DNA of 64,000 nucleotides. Source: Pseudonocardia sp. EC080619-01. GTDB taxonomy: Bacteria; Actinomycetota; Actinomycetes; Mycobacteriales; Pseudonocardiaceae. Position 1 is the stretch's first letter. Each line of letters begins with the position of its first letter. Under the pieces are notes generated by a model. That model searched no databases. It had not been told where the DNA came from and saw only the letters and a program-made list of their open reading frames with translations. Location: positions 620,001-684,000 of the forward strand of contig NZ_CP012185.1 of NCBI RefSeq assembly GCF_001420995.1, written 5' to 3'. The position numbers and the translations under genes were made by a program. This document shows, one piece after another, positions 35,308-44,220 of this stretch.

Positions 35308-37047
35308 GTGACGCGCTCGACGAGCGAGACGGTGAGAGCTCTTCCACCGGCGCCGCGGCGGGCGGAGGGTGACTCCGGCTGGGGAGTGTGCCCCGGTTGC
35401 CGGACGATGGTTTACGGGAAGCGCCTGCTCCGCGGACAGCACATCTGCCCCGAGTGTGGTGTCCACCAGCGGCAGACCGCCGAGGAGCGGATCGAGCAAT
35501 TGTTCGACGAGTCCACGATTGAGTACCTGCAGCTGCCGGTGAGGAGTTCCGACCCGCTCGAGTTCGCGGACACTGTGCCGTACCCGGAGCGCTTGGAAGC
35601 GGCGCGCAGGCGGTCCGGGTTGGAGGAGGGCGTCCTCGTCGCGACCGGCACGGTCGGCGGGCGGGCACTTGTCGCCGCTGTAATGGACTTCCGGTTCATG
35701 GGCGGCAGCCTCGGGGCGGCGATCGGTGAGGTGATCACTCGAGCCGCCGAGCACGCGTTCGCTGAGCACACGCCACTGCTGATTGTCTCGGCGTCCGGTG
35801 GCGCCCGGATGCAGGAGGGAGCGCTCGCCCTGATGCAGATGGCGAAGACCGCGCAGGCGCTCGCCTCCCTAGATGAGGCGGGGGTCTTGACCATTTCTCT
35901 GGTCACGGACCCGACCTATGGTGGGGTCGCGGCCTCGTTCTCCACGCTCTGCGATGTGATCGTCGCAGAACCGGGTGCACGGCTGGGCTTCGCGGGACCA
36001 CGAGTGATTCAGCAGACGCTCCGGCAGTCGCTGCCGGAGGGGTTCCAAACGGCCGAGTTCCTCCTGGAGCACGGCTTCATCGACGCGATCCGAACCCGGC
36101 GCACATTCCGCACGTTCATCGGGCACCTGCTGGCGTTGCAGGACCGCGACGCGAAGCCGGATCCGGCACGGCCGGACCCGGTAATCCGGGAGCCTACTGA
36201 GGTCCCGGTCGGTGACCCGTGGGAGACCGTGCAGGGTGCGCGAGAGGTGGGACGCCCGACCACGTTGGACTACCTCACGCGTGCTTTCGACGATTTCGAA
36301 GAGCTGCATGGCGATCGGCTCGGTGGGGACTGCCCCGCCGTAGTCGGTGGTCCGGCCCTGCTAGACGGGGTGCCGGTAATGGTGATCGGTCACCAGAAGG
36401 GGCGCACCGCCGCCGAGATGAGCGCCCGCAACTACGGCATGCCCACGCCGGACGGCTATCGCAAAGCTGGGCGGCTGATGCAACTGGCCGCGAAGTTGAG
36501 GGTCCCAGTCGTGACGCTAGTGGACACTCCCGGAGCGTTCCCCGGTGTGGAAGCCGAACGGCATGGGCAGGCGGTGGCCATCGCCGAGAACATCCGATTG
36601 ATGACGACGCTGCCGGTGCCGGTCGTGACGATGGTGATTGGCGAGGGTGGTAGCGGGGGCGCGCTGGCCCTCGCCGTGGCCGACGATGTACTGATCGGGT
36701 CCGGCGCTATCTACTCAGTAATCAGCCCCGAGGGATGCGCCGCGATCCTCTGGAGCGATGCGACGAAGGCACCGACGGCGGCCGCGGCACTGCACCTGGA
36801 CGGCAGGCGACTGCTGGACCTCGGCGTCGTCGACGGCGTCGTGCCGGAGCCAGAGAGGATGACTGAGGACCACGCCGAGGCGGCGCGCCGGGTCCGCGGC
36901 GCGCTCGCGGCGTCGCTGCGCCGGCTGGCCACAGCCGAGCCCGGAGTGCTTGTCGCCTCGCGTCGCGCCCGTTTCCGGGCGTTCGGAACGGCGGAGGCTG
37001 CTGTGGGCCGCGCGGACGTCAAGGCGGGAACAGCAGAGGGGAATTGA
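35308..37047 (+). CDS. Acetyl-CoA carboxylase carboxyltransferase, fused AccD-AccA
   Basis: This 579-residue protein starts at GTG 35308, one base after the ACP stop. The N-terminal half is an AccD-type beta subunit with a zinc ribbon (CPGC at 28-31, CPEC at 47-50) and the oxyanion blocks VSASGGARMQEGALALMQM and LVTDPTYGGVAASF. The C-terminal half (from about residue 300) is AccA-like, with RDGYRKAGRLMQ-type context, VTLVDTPGAFPGVEAE and GEGGSGGALALAVADDVL. It transfers carboxyl from biotin to acetyl-CoA, producing malonyl-CoA extender units. Together with the following biotin carrier and biotin carboxylase genes it makes a complete pathway-specific enzyme, as in the jadomycin cluster. Confidence 0.93.
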   Translation: MTRSTSETVRALPPAPRRAEGDSGWGVCPGCRTMVYGKRLLRGQHICPECGVHQRQTAEERIEQLFDESTIEYLQLPVRSSDPLEFADTVPYPERLEAARRRSGLEEGVLVATGTVGGRALVAAVMDFRFMGGSLGAAIGEVITRAAEHAFAEHTPLLIVSASGGARMQEGALALMQMAKTAQALASLDEAGVLTISLVTDPTYGGVAASFSTLCDVIVAEPGARLGFAGPRVIQQTLRQSLPEGFQTAEFLLEHGFIDAIRTRRTFRTFIGHLLALQDRDAKPDPARPDPVIREPTEVPVGDPWETVQGAREVGRPTTLDYLTRAFDDFEELHGDRLGGDCPAVVGGPALLDGVPVMVIGHQKGRTAAEMSARNYGMPTPDGYRKAGRLMQLAAKLRVPVVTLVDTPGAFPGVEAERHGQAVAIAENIRLMTTLPVPVVTMVIGEGGSGGALALAVADDVLIGSGAIYSVISPEGCAAILWSDATKAPTAAAALHLDGRRLLDLGVVDGVVPEPERMTEDHAEAARRVRGALAASLRRLATAEPGVLVASRRARFRAFGTAEAAVGRADVKAGTAEGN

Positions 37048-37049
37048 TC

Positions 37050-37592
37050 ATGAATCGCGGAGAGTGGTCTCCGAGCCCGATCGATCCGGATTACGGGCGT
37101 GGGAAGACCGAGGCCGGTGAATCTGTGCTGCTGAACCAGGTGCGGGGCGTTGCTGAGCGGATGCTGGCAGGCGAGGACCGTCTGGTGTCCGCGTTGCGCG
37201 TGCGGGCCGGCGACGTGGCGGTGGAGATGGAGTGGCTGGAGCCCGCCGCGGTCGAGGCGGTCGGTCCCCCGAAGACCACTGTGAACGGCCAAGCCGCGGC
37301 CGCCGAACGAGGCGAGGACCCCGAGATCGAGCCGGACATCGCATATCTGACTGCGCACACGGTCGGCTGCTTCTACCGGAGTCCCTCGCCGGACGCGGCA
37401 CCGTTTGTGGACGAGGGCGACTGTGTCTCTGCCGGTCAGCAGGTGGCAATCATTGAGGCGATGAAATTGAGGCTTCCGGTCGAGGTGGACAAGGATTGTC
37501 GGATCGGCGCCGTGCTGGCAGCCGACGGCGCTTCGGTCGAATTCGGAGACCGGCTGTTCGCTCTCGAGACGTCCCACCGCGACGACGAGTAA
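37050..37592 (+). CDS. accB: Biotin carboxyl carrier protein
   Basis: This 180-residue AccB starts at ATG 37050, just after the AccDA stop; a TTG at 37044 is a poorer start. The C-terminal biotinyl domain (about 95-175) contains GCFYRSPSPDAAPFVDEGD and the biotinylation motif IIEAMKLRLPVEV with acceptor K139. The N-terminal 90 residues are helical and charged, longer than in minimal carriers, with the middle linker rich in Ala and Glu. It shuttles carboxybiotin between the biotin carboxylase and the fused carboxyltransferase. Confidence 0.93.
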   Translation: MNRGEWSPSPIDPDYGRGKTEAGESVLLNQVRGVAERMLAGEDRLVSALRVRAGDVAVEMEWLEPAAVEAVGPPKTTVNGQAAAAERGEDPEIEPDIAYLTAHTVGCFYRSPSPDAAPFVDEGDCVSAGQQVAIIEAMKLRLPVEVDKDCRIGAVLAADGASVEFGDRLFALETSHRDDE

Positions 37593-37602
37593 GGAGGTCA
37601 CC

Positions 37603-39051
37603 GTGATCGCGAAGCTGCTGATCGCCAACCGAGGCGAGATCGCCCTGCGCATCGCACGAGCATGCCGGGAGCTCGGGATCCGGACCGTCGCCGTGCATTC
37701 CACGGAGGACCGAGACTCCGCAGTCGTCCGCTATGCAGACGAGGCGGTGCAGATCGGACCCGCCTCGGCCAAGCGGAGCTACCTGAACATCCCGTCGATC
37801 GTCGAGGCGGCACTGGCCACCGGTGCCCAGGCTGTACATCCCGGCTACGGGTTCCTCTCCGAAGATCCAGACTTCGCAGAGGTGGTTCGGGATAATGGTC
37901 TAATCTTCGTCGGCCCGCCGGCAGAGGTAATCGCACAGCTTGGGGACAAGACCGCGGCGCGCGGCCTGATGACCGAGGCCGACATACCAATGCTCCCAGG
38001 CAGCGTCGACCCGCTGCGATCGGCTGAGGAAGCGCTGGGCGTCGCGGACTGGATCGGCTACCCAGTGATTATCAAGGCGGCCTCGGGCGGTGGTGGCCGC
38101 GGCATGTCCGTCGTGTGGGAGGCCGACGAGTTCTCCTTGGCGTACGAGGAAACACGGGCGACCGCTCAGTCCCTGTTCGGCGACAACCGGGTGTTCGTCG
38201 AGCGTTACTTACCCACAGCACGCCACGTCGAGGTGCAAGTCCTCGCAGACTGCCACGGCAACGTCGTACACCTGGGCGAGCGTGACTGCTCAGTGCAGCG
38301 CAGGCACCAGAAACTGATCGAGGAGAGCCCAGCGCCCGAGCTGCCGGCCGAGCTGACTGCACGCATGAGTGAGGCAGCTGTGCGGGGAGCGCACGCTGTG
38401 GGATTCGTGGGGGCGGGCACGTTCGAGTTCCTGGTAACGCCGGAAGGCGATTTCGCGTTCATGGAGGTGAACACCCGGATCCAGGTTGAGCATCCGGTCA
38501 CTGAGATGGTCACCGGTGTCGACCTGGTCCAGGAGCAGCTCCGGGTTGCGGCGGGGGAGCCACTGCGACTGCAGCAGTCCGACATCATGCTGCGCGGCGC
38601 CGCAATCGAGTGCCGGATCAATGTCGAGGATCCCGACCGCGGGTTCGTCCCGACGCCCGGCATTCTCACTGAATTTGAGCCGGCCGGTGGGCCGTTCGTG
38701 CGGGTCGATACGCACGGCTTCACCGGCTACAAGGTTCCAGCCTCCTACGACTCGTTGCTGGCGAAGTTGGTGGTCTGGGCGCCGACCCGGTCCGAGGCGG
38801 TGGCGCGCATGGACCGCGCGCTGAAGGAGTTCCGGGTGAACGGTCAGGGCATCCGCACAACCGCTGAGTTCCTCCGGGAGGTGCTGGCCGACCCGCTATT
38901 CGCGGTGGGGCAGCCCAGCACCGCCGTTGTCGACTTCGTGCTGCGGCGGCGCGAGGAGAAAACCTCGCGAGAACCACCGACTCCGGCAAGAACCGAGCCC
39001 CGAGAGCAGCTCAAGCGCCGGACAGAACTCAACGAAACACCAGGAGGATGA
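37603..39051 (+). CDS. accC: Biotin carboxylase
   Basis: This 482-residue ATP-grasp biotin carboxylase starts at GTG 37603, with AAGGAGG about 6 bases before it. Domain order is N-terminal (KLLIANRGEIALRIARACRELG), ATP-grasp with the glycine loop KAASGGGGRGMSVV, HVEVQVLADCHGNVVHLGERDCS, the metal-binding EVNTRIQVEHPVTE, and the C-terminal AIECRINVEDP. It carboxylates the biotin on AccB using bicarbonate and ATP. It ends 1 base before the ketoreductase start. The last 30 residues are a charged tail not required in the family. Confidence 0.95.
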   Translation: MIAKLLIANRGEIALRIARACRELGIRTVAVHSTEDRDSAVVRYADEAVQIGPASAKRSYLNIPSIVEAALATGAQAVHPGYGFLSEDPDFAEVVRDNGLIFVGPPAEVIAQLGDKTAARGLMTEADIPMLPGSVDPLRSAEEALGVADWIGYPVIIKAASGGGGRGMSVVWEADEFSLAYEETRATAQSLFGDNRVFVERYLPTARHVEVQVLADCHGNVVHLGERDCSVQRRHQKLIEESPAPELPAELTARMSEAAVRGAHAVGFVGAGTFEFLVTPEGDFAFMEVNTRIQVEHPVTEMVTGVDLVQEQLRVAAGEPLRLQQSDIMLRGAAIECRINVEDPDRGFVPTPGILTEFEPAGGPFVRVDTHGFTGYKVPASYDSLLAKLVVWAPTRSEAVARMDRALKEFRVNGQGIRTTAEFLREVLADPLFAVGQPSTAVVDFVLRRREEKTSREPPTPARTEPREQLKRRTELNETPGG

Positions 39052-39052
39052 C

Positions 39053-39832
39053 ATGAGCAAGGCGCGGACGGTCCTGGTCACCGGGGCCACCAGCGGAATC
39101 GGCCTGAGCGTGGCGACGCAGCTCGCCCAGCAAGGGAACCGCGTGTTCCTCTGCTCCCGGCAGGCGGACGCGGTCGAGCTGACCCTGGACGGGCTGCGGA
39201 GCAATGGGCATGACGTTGACGGCCAGGCCTGCGACGTCAGGGACGTAGCCGACGTCAAGGCTCTGGTCGCGGCCGCAGTCGAGCGCTACGGCCCTATCGA
39301 CGTCTTGGTCAACAACGTAGGGCGCAGCGGCGGAGGGGTAACCGCAGACATCGATGACGACCTGTGGTTCGACGTCATCAATACAAACCTGAACAGCGTT
39401 TTCCTGGTCACTCGCGAAGTGCTGACCAGTGGCGGTATGCGCGAGCAGTCGTCCGGTCGGATTATCAGCATCGCCTCGACGGCCGGCAAGCAGGGCGTCG
39501 TGTTGGGAGCGCCGTACTCCGCGTCAAAGCACGGAGTCGTGGGCTTCACCAAAGCACTCGGAAACGAACTAGCTAAGACCGGAATCACGGTCAACGCCGT
39601 GTGTCCCGGTTACGTCGAAACCCCGATGGCCGAGCGCGTCCGGAAAGGCTATGCCGCTGCTTATGGCAAGTCGGAGGACGAGATCCAATCGATGTTCACA
39701 GGCAAGATTCCACTTGGGCGCTATAGCACACCCGACGAGGTGGCCGGAATGGTCGGGTACCTCGCCTCGGACTCCGCGGCGTCGATCACGTCGCAGGCGA
39801 TCAACGTCTGCGGTGGGCTCGGCAACTTCTGA
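39053..39832 (+). CDS. Polyketide C-9 ketoreductase
   Basis: This 259-residue classical SDR starts at ATG 39053, with GGAGG just upstream. It has the NADPH motif TGATSGIGLSVA, NNVGRSGGG, the catalytic serine region ISIASTAGKQG and the Y-x-x-x-K in PYSASKHGV. The VLGAPYSASKHGVVGFTKALG block and the closing CGGLGNF identify the ActIII/UrdD/PgaD group that reduces the C-9 ketone of the nascent chain and fixes first-ring cyclisation. Confidence 0.95.
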   Translation: MSKARTVLVTGATSGIGLSVATQLAQQGNRVFLCSRQADAVELTLDGLRSNGHDVDGQACDVRDVADVKALVAAAVERYGPIDVLVNNVGRSGGGVTADIDDDLWFDVINTNLNSVFLVTREVLTSGGMREQSSGRIISIASTAGKQGVVLGAPYSASKHGVVGFTKALGNELAKTGITVNAVCPGYVETPMAERVRKGYAAAYGKSEDEIQSMFTGKIPLGRYSTPDEVAGMVGYLASDSAASITSQAINVCGGLGNF

Positions 39833-39861
39833 TCCCACCGCATCCCGAAGGGGGTACGACC

Positions 39862-40806
39862 ATGTACGATAACGGACACCGTCATATCGAGCACGAGATC
39901 ATGATCGAGGCGCCTGCTGCGGGGGTCTACCAACTCCTAGCCGAGGTCGAGAACTGGCCTCGCATGTTCCCACCATCTGTGCACGTCGAGTGCCTGGAAC
40001 GCTCCCGCGGTTCCGAGCGGATCCAGATCTGGGCAACCGCGAACGGTGACGCGAAGACCTGGATCTCCCGCCGCGATCTGGAAGCCGACGCGCTGCGCAT
40101 CGAGTTCCGCCAAGAGGCCCCGACAGCTCCGATTGCCGCGATGGGCGGCACCTGGATCGTCGAGCCTCGTGGCGATGAGTCGAGTCGGGTCCGATTGCTG
40201 CACGACTACCGCGCCCTCGACGACGATCTGGAGGCTCTAGACTGGATCGACAAAGCCGTCGACCGAAACTCGACCACGGAGCTCCACGCGCTAAAGGGCT
40301 CCGCCGAGGCGGCGTCGGGCGGGTCGGACAACTTCTTCTCGTTCACCGACTCGATACACGTCCAGGGCTGCGCCAAGGACATGTTCGACTTCATTAATGA
40401 CGCTGCCGCGTGGGAGCAGAAGCTGCCACACGTGGCGCGGGTTCAGCTGGATGAGGACACACCCGGCCTGCAGGTGCTGGAGATGGACACACATAGCAAC
40501 GACGGCTCAGTGCACACCACCAAGTCGATCCGGGTGACGTTCCCGCACGAGCGGATCGTCTACAAACAGATCCGGGTCCCGACGCTGATGACGCTGCATA
40601 CCGGATTGTGGAAGTTTACCGAGGATACCGATGGCATCCTCGCGTCATCACGGCACGACGTGATGATCAACGAGGAGAACATCGCCTCGGTCCTCGGACC
40701 CGAGGCGGGCATGGCCGATGCCCGCGCCTACGTCCAGAAGGCCCTGAGCACGAACAGCCTGGCAACGCTGGACCACGCCAGAGATTACGCCGAGAAGCGG
40801 CGCTGA
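39862..40806 (+). CDS. Didomain aromatase/cyclase (UrdL/ActVII type)
   Basis: This 314-residue protein has two SRPBCC (START-like) domains of about 150 residues each. The first shows HEIMIEAPAAGVYQLLAEVENWPRMFPP-type sequence (broken here only for quotation) and the second shows TDSIHVQGCAKDMFDFINDAAAWEQKLPH. It dehydrates and aromatises the first ring after C-9 reduction. The position after the ketoreductase and before the oxygenase-reductase fusion is the same as in urdamycin and gaudimycin clusters. Confidence 0.93.
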   Translation: MYDNGHRHIEHEIMIEAPAAGVYQLLAEVENWPRMFPPSVHVECLERSRGSERIQIWATANGDAKTWISRRDLEADALRIEFRQEAPTAPIAAMGGTWIVEPRGDESSRVRLLHDYRALDDDLEALDWIDKAVDRNSTTELHALKGSAEAASGGSDNFFSFTDSIHVQGCAKDMFDFINDAAAWEQKLPHVARVQLDEDTPGLQVLEMDTHSNDGSVHTTKSIRVTFPHERIVYKQIRVPTLMTLHTGLWKFTEDTDGILASSRHDVMINEENIASVLGPEAGMADARAYVQKALSTNSLATLDHARDYAEKRR

Positions 40807-40838
40807 GAGCCGGGCAGTGATCGGGAGATGGAGACACC

Positions 40839-43142
40839 GTGGACTTCCAGGTGATCGTCGTGGGGGCAGGGCCCGTCGGCCTGTTACTCGCCGGCTTGCT
40901 ACGCCGGGGCGACGTCGATGTCGTCGTCTTGGAGCATCTGGCCGAGGCGACGGGGGAATCGCGTGCATCCCAGCTCAATGCGCGCACGATGGAGGTACTC
41001 GACCAGGGCGGTCTGCTTGGGCGGCTGGGGCGGATGGACAGTGTGGACACTGGCCACTTCGGCGGCATCCCTGTGCCTGCCGGGGGGGTAGCCAGCCGTT
41101 TTCCCGGGTTCTGGAAGATGCCGCAGTTCGACCTCGAGGCTGCGCTGACTGAGTGGGTCACCGAACTCGGAGCGGACGTGCGTCGACGACACACGGTGCA
41201 GGCGCTGACCGATACGGGCGAGCGTGTACGTGTCGAGGTTGACACGCCCGGCGGACCTGTCACGCTGCACGCTGCTTGGGTCATCGGTTGCGATGGACAG
41301 GACAGCACCGTGCGCGATCTGGCCGGGATCGCCTTCCCGGGTCAGGCCGCCGAGCGCGAGTTGCTGCGCGCCGACGTGGACGATATCGCGATTGCAGACC
41401 GCCATTTCGAGCGGCATGAGAACGGATTGGCGATCGCCCACCGGCGCTCGGACGGTGTGACTCGGGTGATGTTCCATGAGTTCGGCAGGCCGCCTGTCGA
41501 ACGGACCGGACCGCCGTCATTCGACGAGATCGTCGACGGCTGGCGACGAGTCACAAGTGAGGACATCGGGGCCGGCCGGCCGCTATGGACTGACGCGTTC
41601 GACGACGCGAGCCGCCAGGCCCGACAATACCGCCGCGGACGGGTGCTGCTAGCCGGGGACGCCGCACACCGCCAGATTCCGGCTGCGGGTCAGGCCCTGA
41701 ATCTGGGGCTACAAGACGCGGACAATCTGGGCTGGAAGCTTACTGCCGTCGTGCGCGGCGAAGCCGGTGACGAGCTGCTCGATACCTACCACACGGAGCG
41801 ACACTCCGTCGGTGCCGACGTCATGGACAACGTGCGAGCGCAGACCCTGCTGTTACTCGGAGGTGAGGAAACAGACAGCCTCCGTACCGTGATCGGGGAG
41901 ATCGCCACCCTGCCCGAGGGGCAGGATCAGTTGGCGGCCGTGATCAGCGGGCTGGACGTCCGCTACAGCGACTCCAGCGACGCCAAGACAGCGCGGGCCA
42001 CGTCTCACCCACTGGTCGGGATGCGGCTGCCGGACATCGAGGTGCCGACAACGAGGGGCTTGGTCAGCGGAATCGACGTACTGCGCCGCGGCCACGGCCT
42101 GTTGCTAGACCTAGCCGGGGCGGTTCCGCCCGACCGGATCCGAGGCTGGGCGGAGCGCGTCGAGCACGTGGCAGCCGCCGGACGAGTCGACGCGCTGGGC
42201 CCCGAGCTGGCCTCCGTACTGGTGCGTCCTGACGGTCACGTTGCGTGGATTTCACTCATCGACGACGTCGCCGCGGGCCTTGAGGAGGCCCTGCGACGCT
42301 GGTTTGGACGCCACCGGGACGAACTGACCACCATCACGGGCGTCGCCACCCGCAGCGCCCCAGCAGAGAAAGGAATCTACATGGGCACGCTGGAGGGCAA
42401 ATCCGCCCTGGTCACCGGATCGAGCCGGGGAATCGGGCGAGCGATTGCCGAGCGGTTGGGCCGCGAGGGCGCGCTCGTCGTCGTGCACTACTCGTCGGAC
42501 GCTGATGCGGCCGATCAGGCGGTTAAGTCGATTGTCTCGGCCGGAGGGCGCGCGTTCGCCGTGCAGGCCGAGTTCGGCGTCGCCGATGACGTCAATACGT
42601 TACACCGCAAGCTCGAGGCCGGCTTGCGTGAGCAGCATGGCTCGGTGTCGCTAGACATCTTGGTGAACAACGCCGGCATCATGGGCAGCGTCAATCCAGA
42701 GGACATCACTCCTGAGCAATTCGACAGACTCGTCGCAGTTAACGCAAAAGCCCCGCTCTTCTTAGTCCAGCGGCTATTGCCACTTATCCCGGAGGGTGGC
42801 CGCATCGTCAATATTTCTTCTGGGTTGACTCGCTTCGCGAACCCGAGCGAGATCGCCTACGCGATGACTAAGGGCGCAATCGAACAAGTCACGCTACACT
42901 ACGCCCGACACCTAGGACCGCGCAATATCACTGTAAACAGTGTCGGACCTGGTGTCACCAAGAACGGCAACCCCGTGTTCGACGTCCCGGAGGCGCGCGA
43001 ACAGATCGCACAGCTGTCCGCGTTTAGCCGTATCGGCGAGCCCGCGGATGTCGGTGACATCGTTGCGTTCGTCTGCTCGCCGGATGCGCGCTGGATGACC
43101 GGCACGTTCGTCGATGCGAGCGGTGGCGCACTGCTCGGCTGA
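40839..43142 (+). CDS. Oxygenase-reductase fusion (PgaM/UrdM type)
   Basis: This 767-residue protein starts at GTG 40839. Residues 1-about 495 form an FAD monooxygenase (VVGAGPVGLLLAGLL, WVIGCDGQDSTVRDLAG, VLLAGDAAHRQIPAAGQA). The remainder, from MGTLEGKSALVTGSSRGIG, is a short-chain reductase with VNNAGIMGS, NISSGL and YAMTKGA. In angucycline pathways the oxygenase part acts after PgaE in C-12b/C-6 chemistry and the reductase part acts on the C-6 ketone. An internal ATG at 42381 with AAAGGA upstream allows the reductase to be made separately, as reported for the pgaM and urdM class. It closes the polyketide operon. Confidence 0.94.
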   Translation: MDFQVIVVGAGPVGLLLAGLLRRGDVDVVVLEHLAEATGESRASQLNARTMEVLDQGGLLGRLGRMDSVDTGHFGGIPVPAGGVASRFPGFWKMPQFDLEAALTEWVTELGADVRRRHTVQALTDTGERVRVEVDTPGGPVTLHAAWVIGCDGQDSTVRDLAGIAFPGQAAERELLRADVDDIAIADRHFERHENGLAIAHRRSDGVTRVMFHEFGRPPVERTGPPSFDEIVDGWRRVTSEDIGAGRPLWTDAFDDASRQARQYRRGRVLLAGDAAHRQIPAAGQALNLGLQDADNLGWKLTAVVRGEAGDELLDTYHTERHSVGADVMDNVRAQTLLLLGGEETDSLRTVIGEIATLPEGQDQLAAVISGLDVRYSDSSDAKTARATSHPLVGMRLPDIEVPTTRGLVSGIDVLRRGHGLLLDLAGAVPPDRIRGWAERVEHVAAAGRVDALGPELASVLVRPDGHVAWISLIDDVAAGLEEALRRWFGRHRDELTTITGVATRSAPAEKGIYMGTLEGKSALVTGSSRGIGRAIAERLGREGALVVVHYSSDADAADQAVKSIVSAGGRAFAVQAEFGVADDVNTLHRKLEAGLREQHGSVSLDILVNNAGIMGSVNPEDITPEQFDRLVAVNAKAPLFLVQRLLPLIPEGGRIVNISSGLTRFANPSEIAYAMTKGAIEQVTLHYARHLGPRNITVNSVGPGVTKNGNPVFDVPEAREQIAQLSAFSRIGEPADVGDIVAFVCSPDARWMTGTFVDASGGALLG
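42381..43142 (+). CDS. Internal-start reductase product of the PgaM-type gene
   Basis: The SDR portion can be read on its own from ATG 42381 as a 253-residue protein in the same frame as the fusion. The start is supported by AGAAAGGA at 42366-42373, about 8 bases upstream, and by the fact that SDR sequence begins exactly here (MGTLEGKSALVTGSS). The family precedent is a free reductase made from an internal start that pairs with the fusion protein. Tyr and Lys of the active site lie in EIAYAMTKGAIEQ. Confidence 0.65.
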   Translation: MGTLEGKSALVTGSSRGIGRAIAERLGREGALVVVHYSSDADAADQAVKSIVSAGGRAFAVQAEFGVADDVNTLHRKLEAGLREQHGSVSLDILVNNAGIMGSVNPEDITPEQFDRLVAVNAKAPLFLVQRLLPLIPEGGRIVNISSGLTRFANPSEIAYAMTKGAIEQVTLHYARHLGPRNITVNSVGPGVTKNGNPVFDVPEAREQIAQLSAFSRIGEPADVGDIVAFVCSPDARWMTGTFVDASGGALLG

Positions 43143-43189
43143 CCGCGACCATCGGCTCTAAACCACCGGTCCACCTGAGATCTGGGGTG

Positions 43190-43960
43190 TCGGCTAGTGC
43201 CAGCCGTGTCGAGGCGGACCAGGATCGGGTGCCCGTGGCGGTAAGCGTCCGGAGTTTGAGTCAGCGCCTGATCGAGGACGTCGATGTGGTCGGCGGCGGT
43301 GCTCACCCCGGCATTGCCCCGTCGCGGTGTCGCGGTGTCGCGGTGTCGCGGCGAGGAACTCGCCGGTATTGGCGCAGAACGCCAGCATCAGGGGGTAGCC
43401 GAGACGGTCCCTTGAACGTCAGCGCGGTCTGCTCCTTCTCGCTGTGACAGACCGCGATCGTCGCGTCCACGTCGATCACCAGACCCTCGCCGAGGCCCCG
43501 TCTGGTCACCCATGAGATCGGCACCGCCCGGCCGTGTTGTTCGGCGTGCTGAGCCTAGACCGCTTCCCGAGCTGCGCCTCGTGCTGCGCGACCGCGGCCA
43601 AGTCGCGGTCCTCGAGGCGATGAGCAGCCGCCATACCGCGGAGTTCGAGGCCACCGCACCGAACATCGCCTGCTAGATAGTCAGCCAGGACGGCGATCTC
43701 GGAAATTGCGGTGTCTCCGTCGGGCCCGCGTCCAGGGAGGTGGACCGCCGTCGACAAGTGCGACTGCGACGTTGCCTCGGCCCTGGCCTCGAATCGTGGC
43801 GGATCTGCGGGCGCCGCAACCCGGCCGACACCTGCGGCACCTCGCGGATCAGCATCGTGCGGTCCGCGAGGTCAGCCAACAGCCGGGAACCGACATGAGA
43901 CGCCACCCCGTCCCGTCGGCGGACACGATGCTCTTCGGGCGGGTCGATGTAGCCTGCGCT
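43190..43960 (-). pseudogene. Decayed IS1380-family transposase
   Basis: Pieces of one transposase are recognisable in several frames of the minus strand. GSRLLADLADRT and ..SAGLRRPQIRHD near 43900 are N-terminal. GAVASNSAVWRLL is at about 43640. GLVIDVDATIAVCHSEKEQ (DDE core) lies near 43470, then LAFCANTGEFLAATP and AADHIDVLDQALTQTPDAYRHGHPILVR below 43380. Many frameshifts and stops separate them, including one at an 8-base tandem repeat. The relic fills most of the 1.1-kb gap between the polyketide operon and the exporter gene; no terminal repeats were identified. Confidence 0.75.
43321..43351. repeat. Tandem octamer repeat in the IS1380 relic
   Basis: The unit GTCGCGGT occurs three times, followed by a partial copy. 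Because 8 is not a multiple of 3, expansion here disrupts the transposase frame. Confidence 0.9.
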
Positions 43961-44185
43961 TGGAAAGCCACTCTCTGACCGGGCGAACAGAACCTTCAGC
44001 AAGTTCTGTCCTAGCTGGTCGTGGGGCACGTTCTGCTTCCAGGGCCGCGGTAACGCTCCAAGATCATTAAGGGCCGGGGCTAGCGGCTGGCAAGGCGGGA
44101 CCCTACGGGAGCGCAAGGTTTCGGGTGCACGGTTACAGGGGCTAGTTGAATGTGTCCTGCTCGCGCCTTCACCCCAAAACACTTG

Positions 44186-44205
44186 CCTTCAACATATGTT
44201 GAAGG
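44186..44205. promoter_or_regulatory. Perfect palindrome in the exporter promoter
   Basis: CCTTCAACATATGTTGAAGG is a perfect 20-base palindrome placed after TTGCCT (-35-like, 44183-44188). The core TTCAAC-N4-GTTGAA recurs at 46043-46058 beside the MerR gene, so it is very likely the MerR binding site. MerR-type operators typically sit in a long -35/-10 spacer, as here. Confidence 0.8.
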
Positions 44206-44220
44206 CACAAGGTAGGAGGT

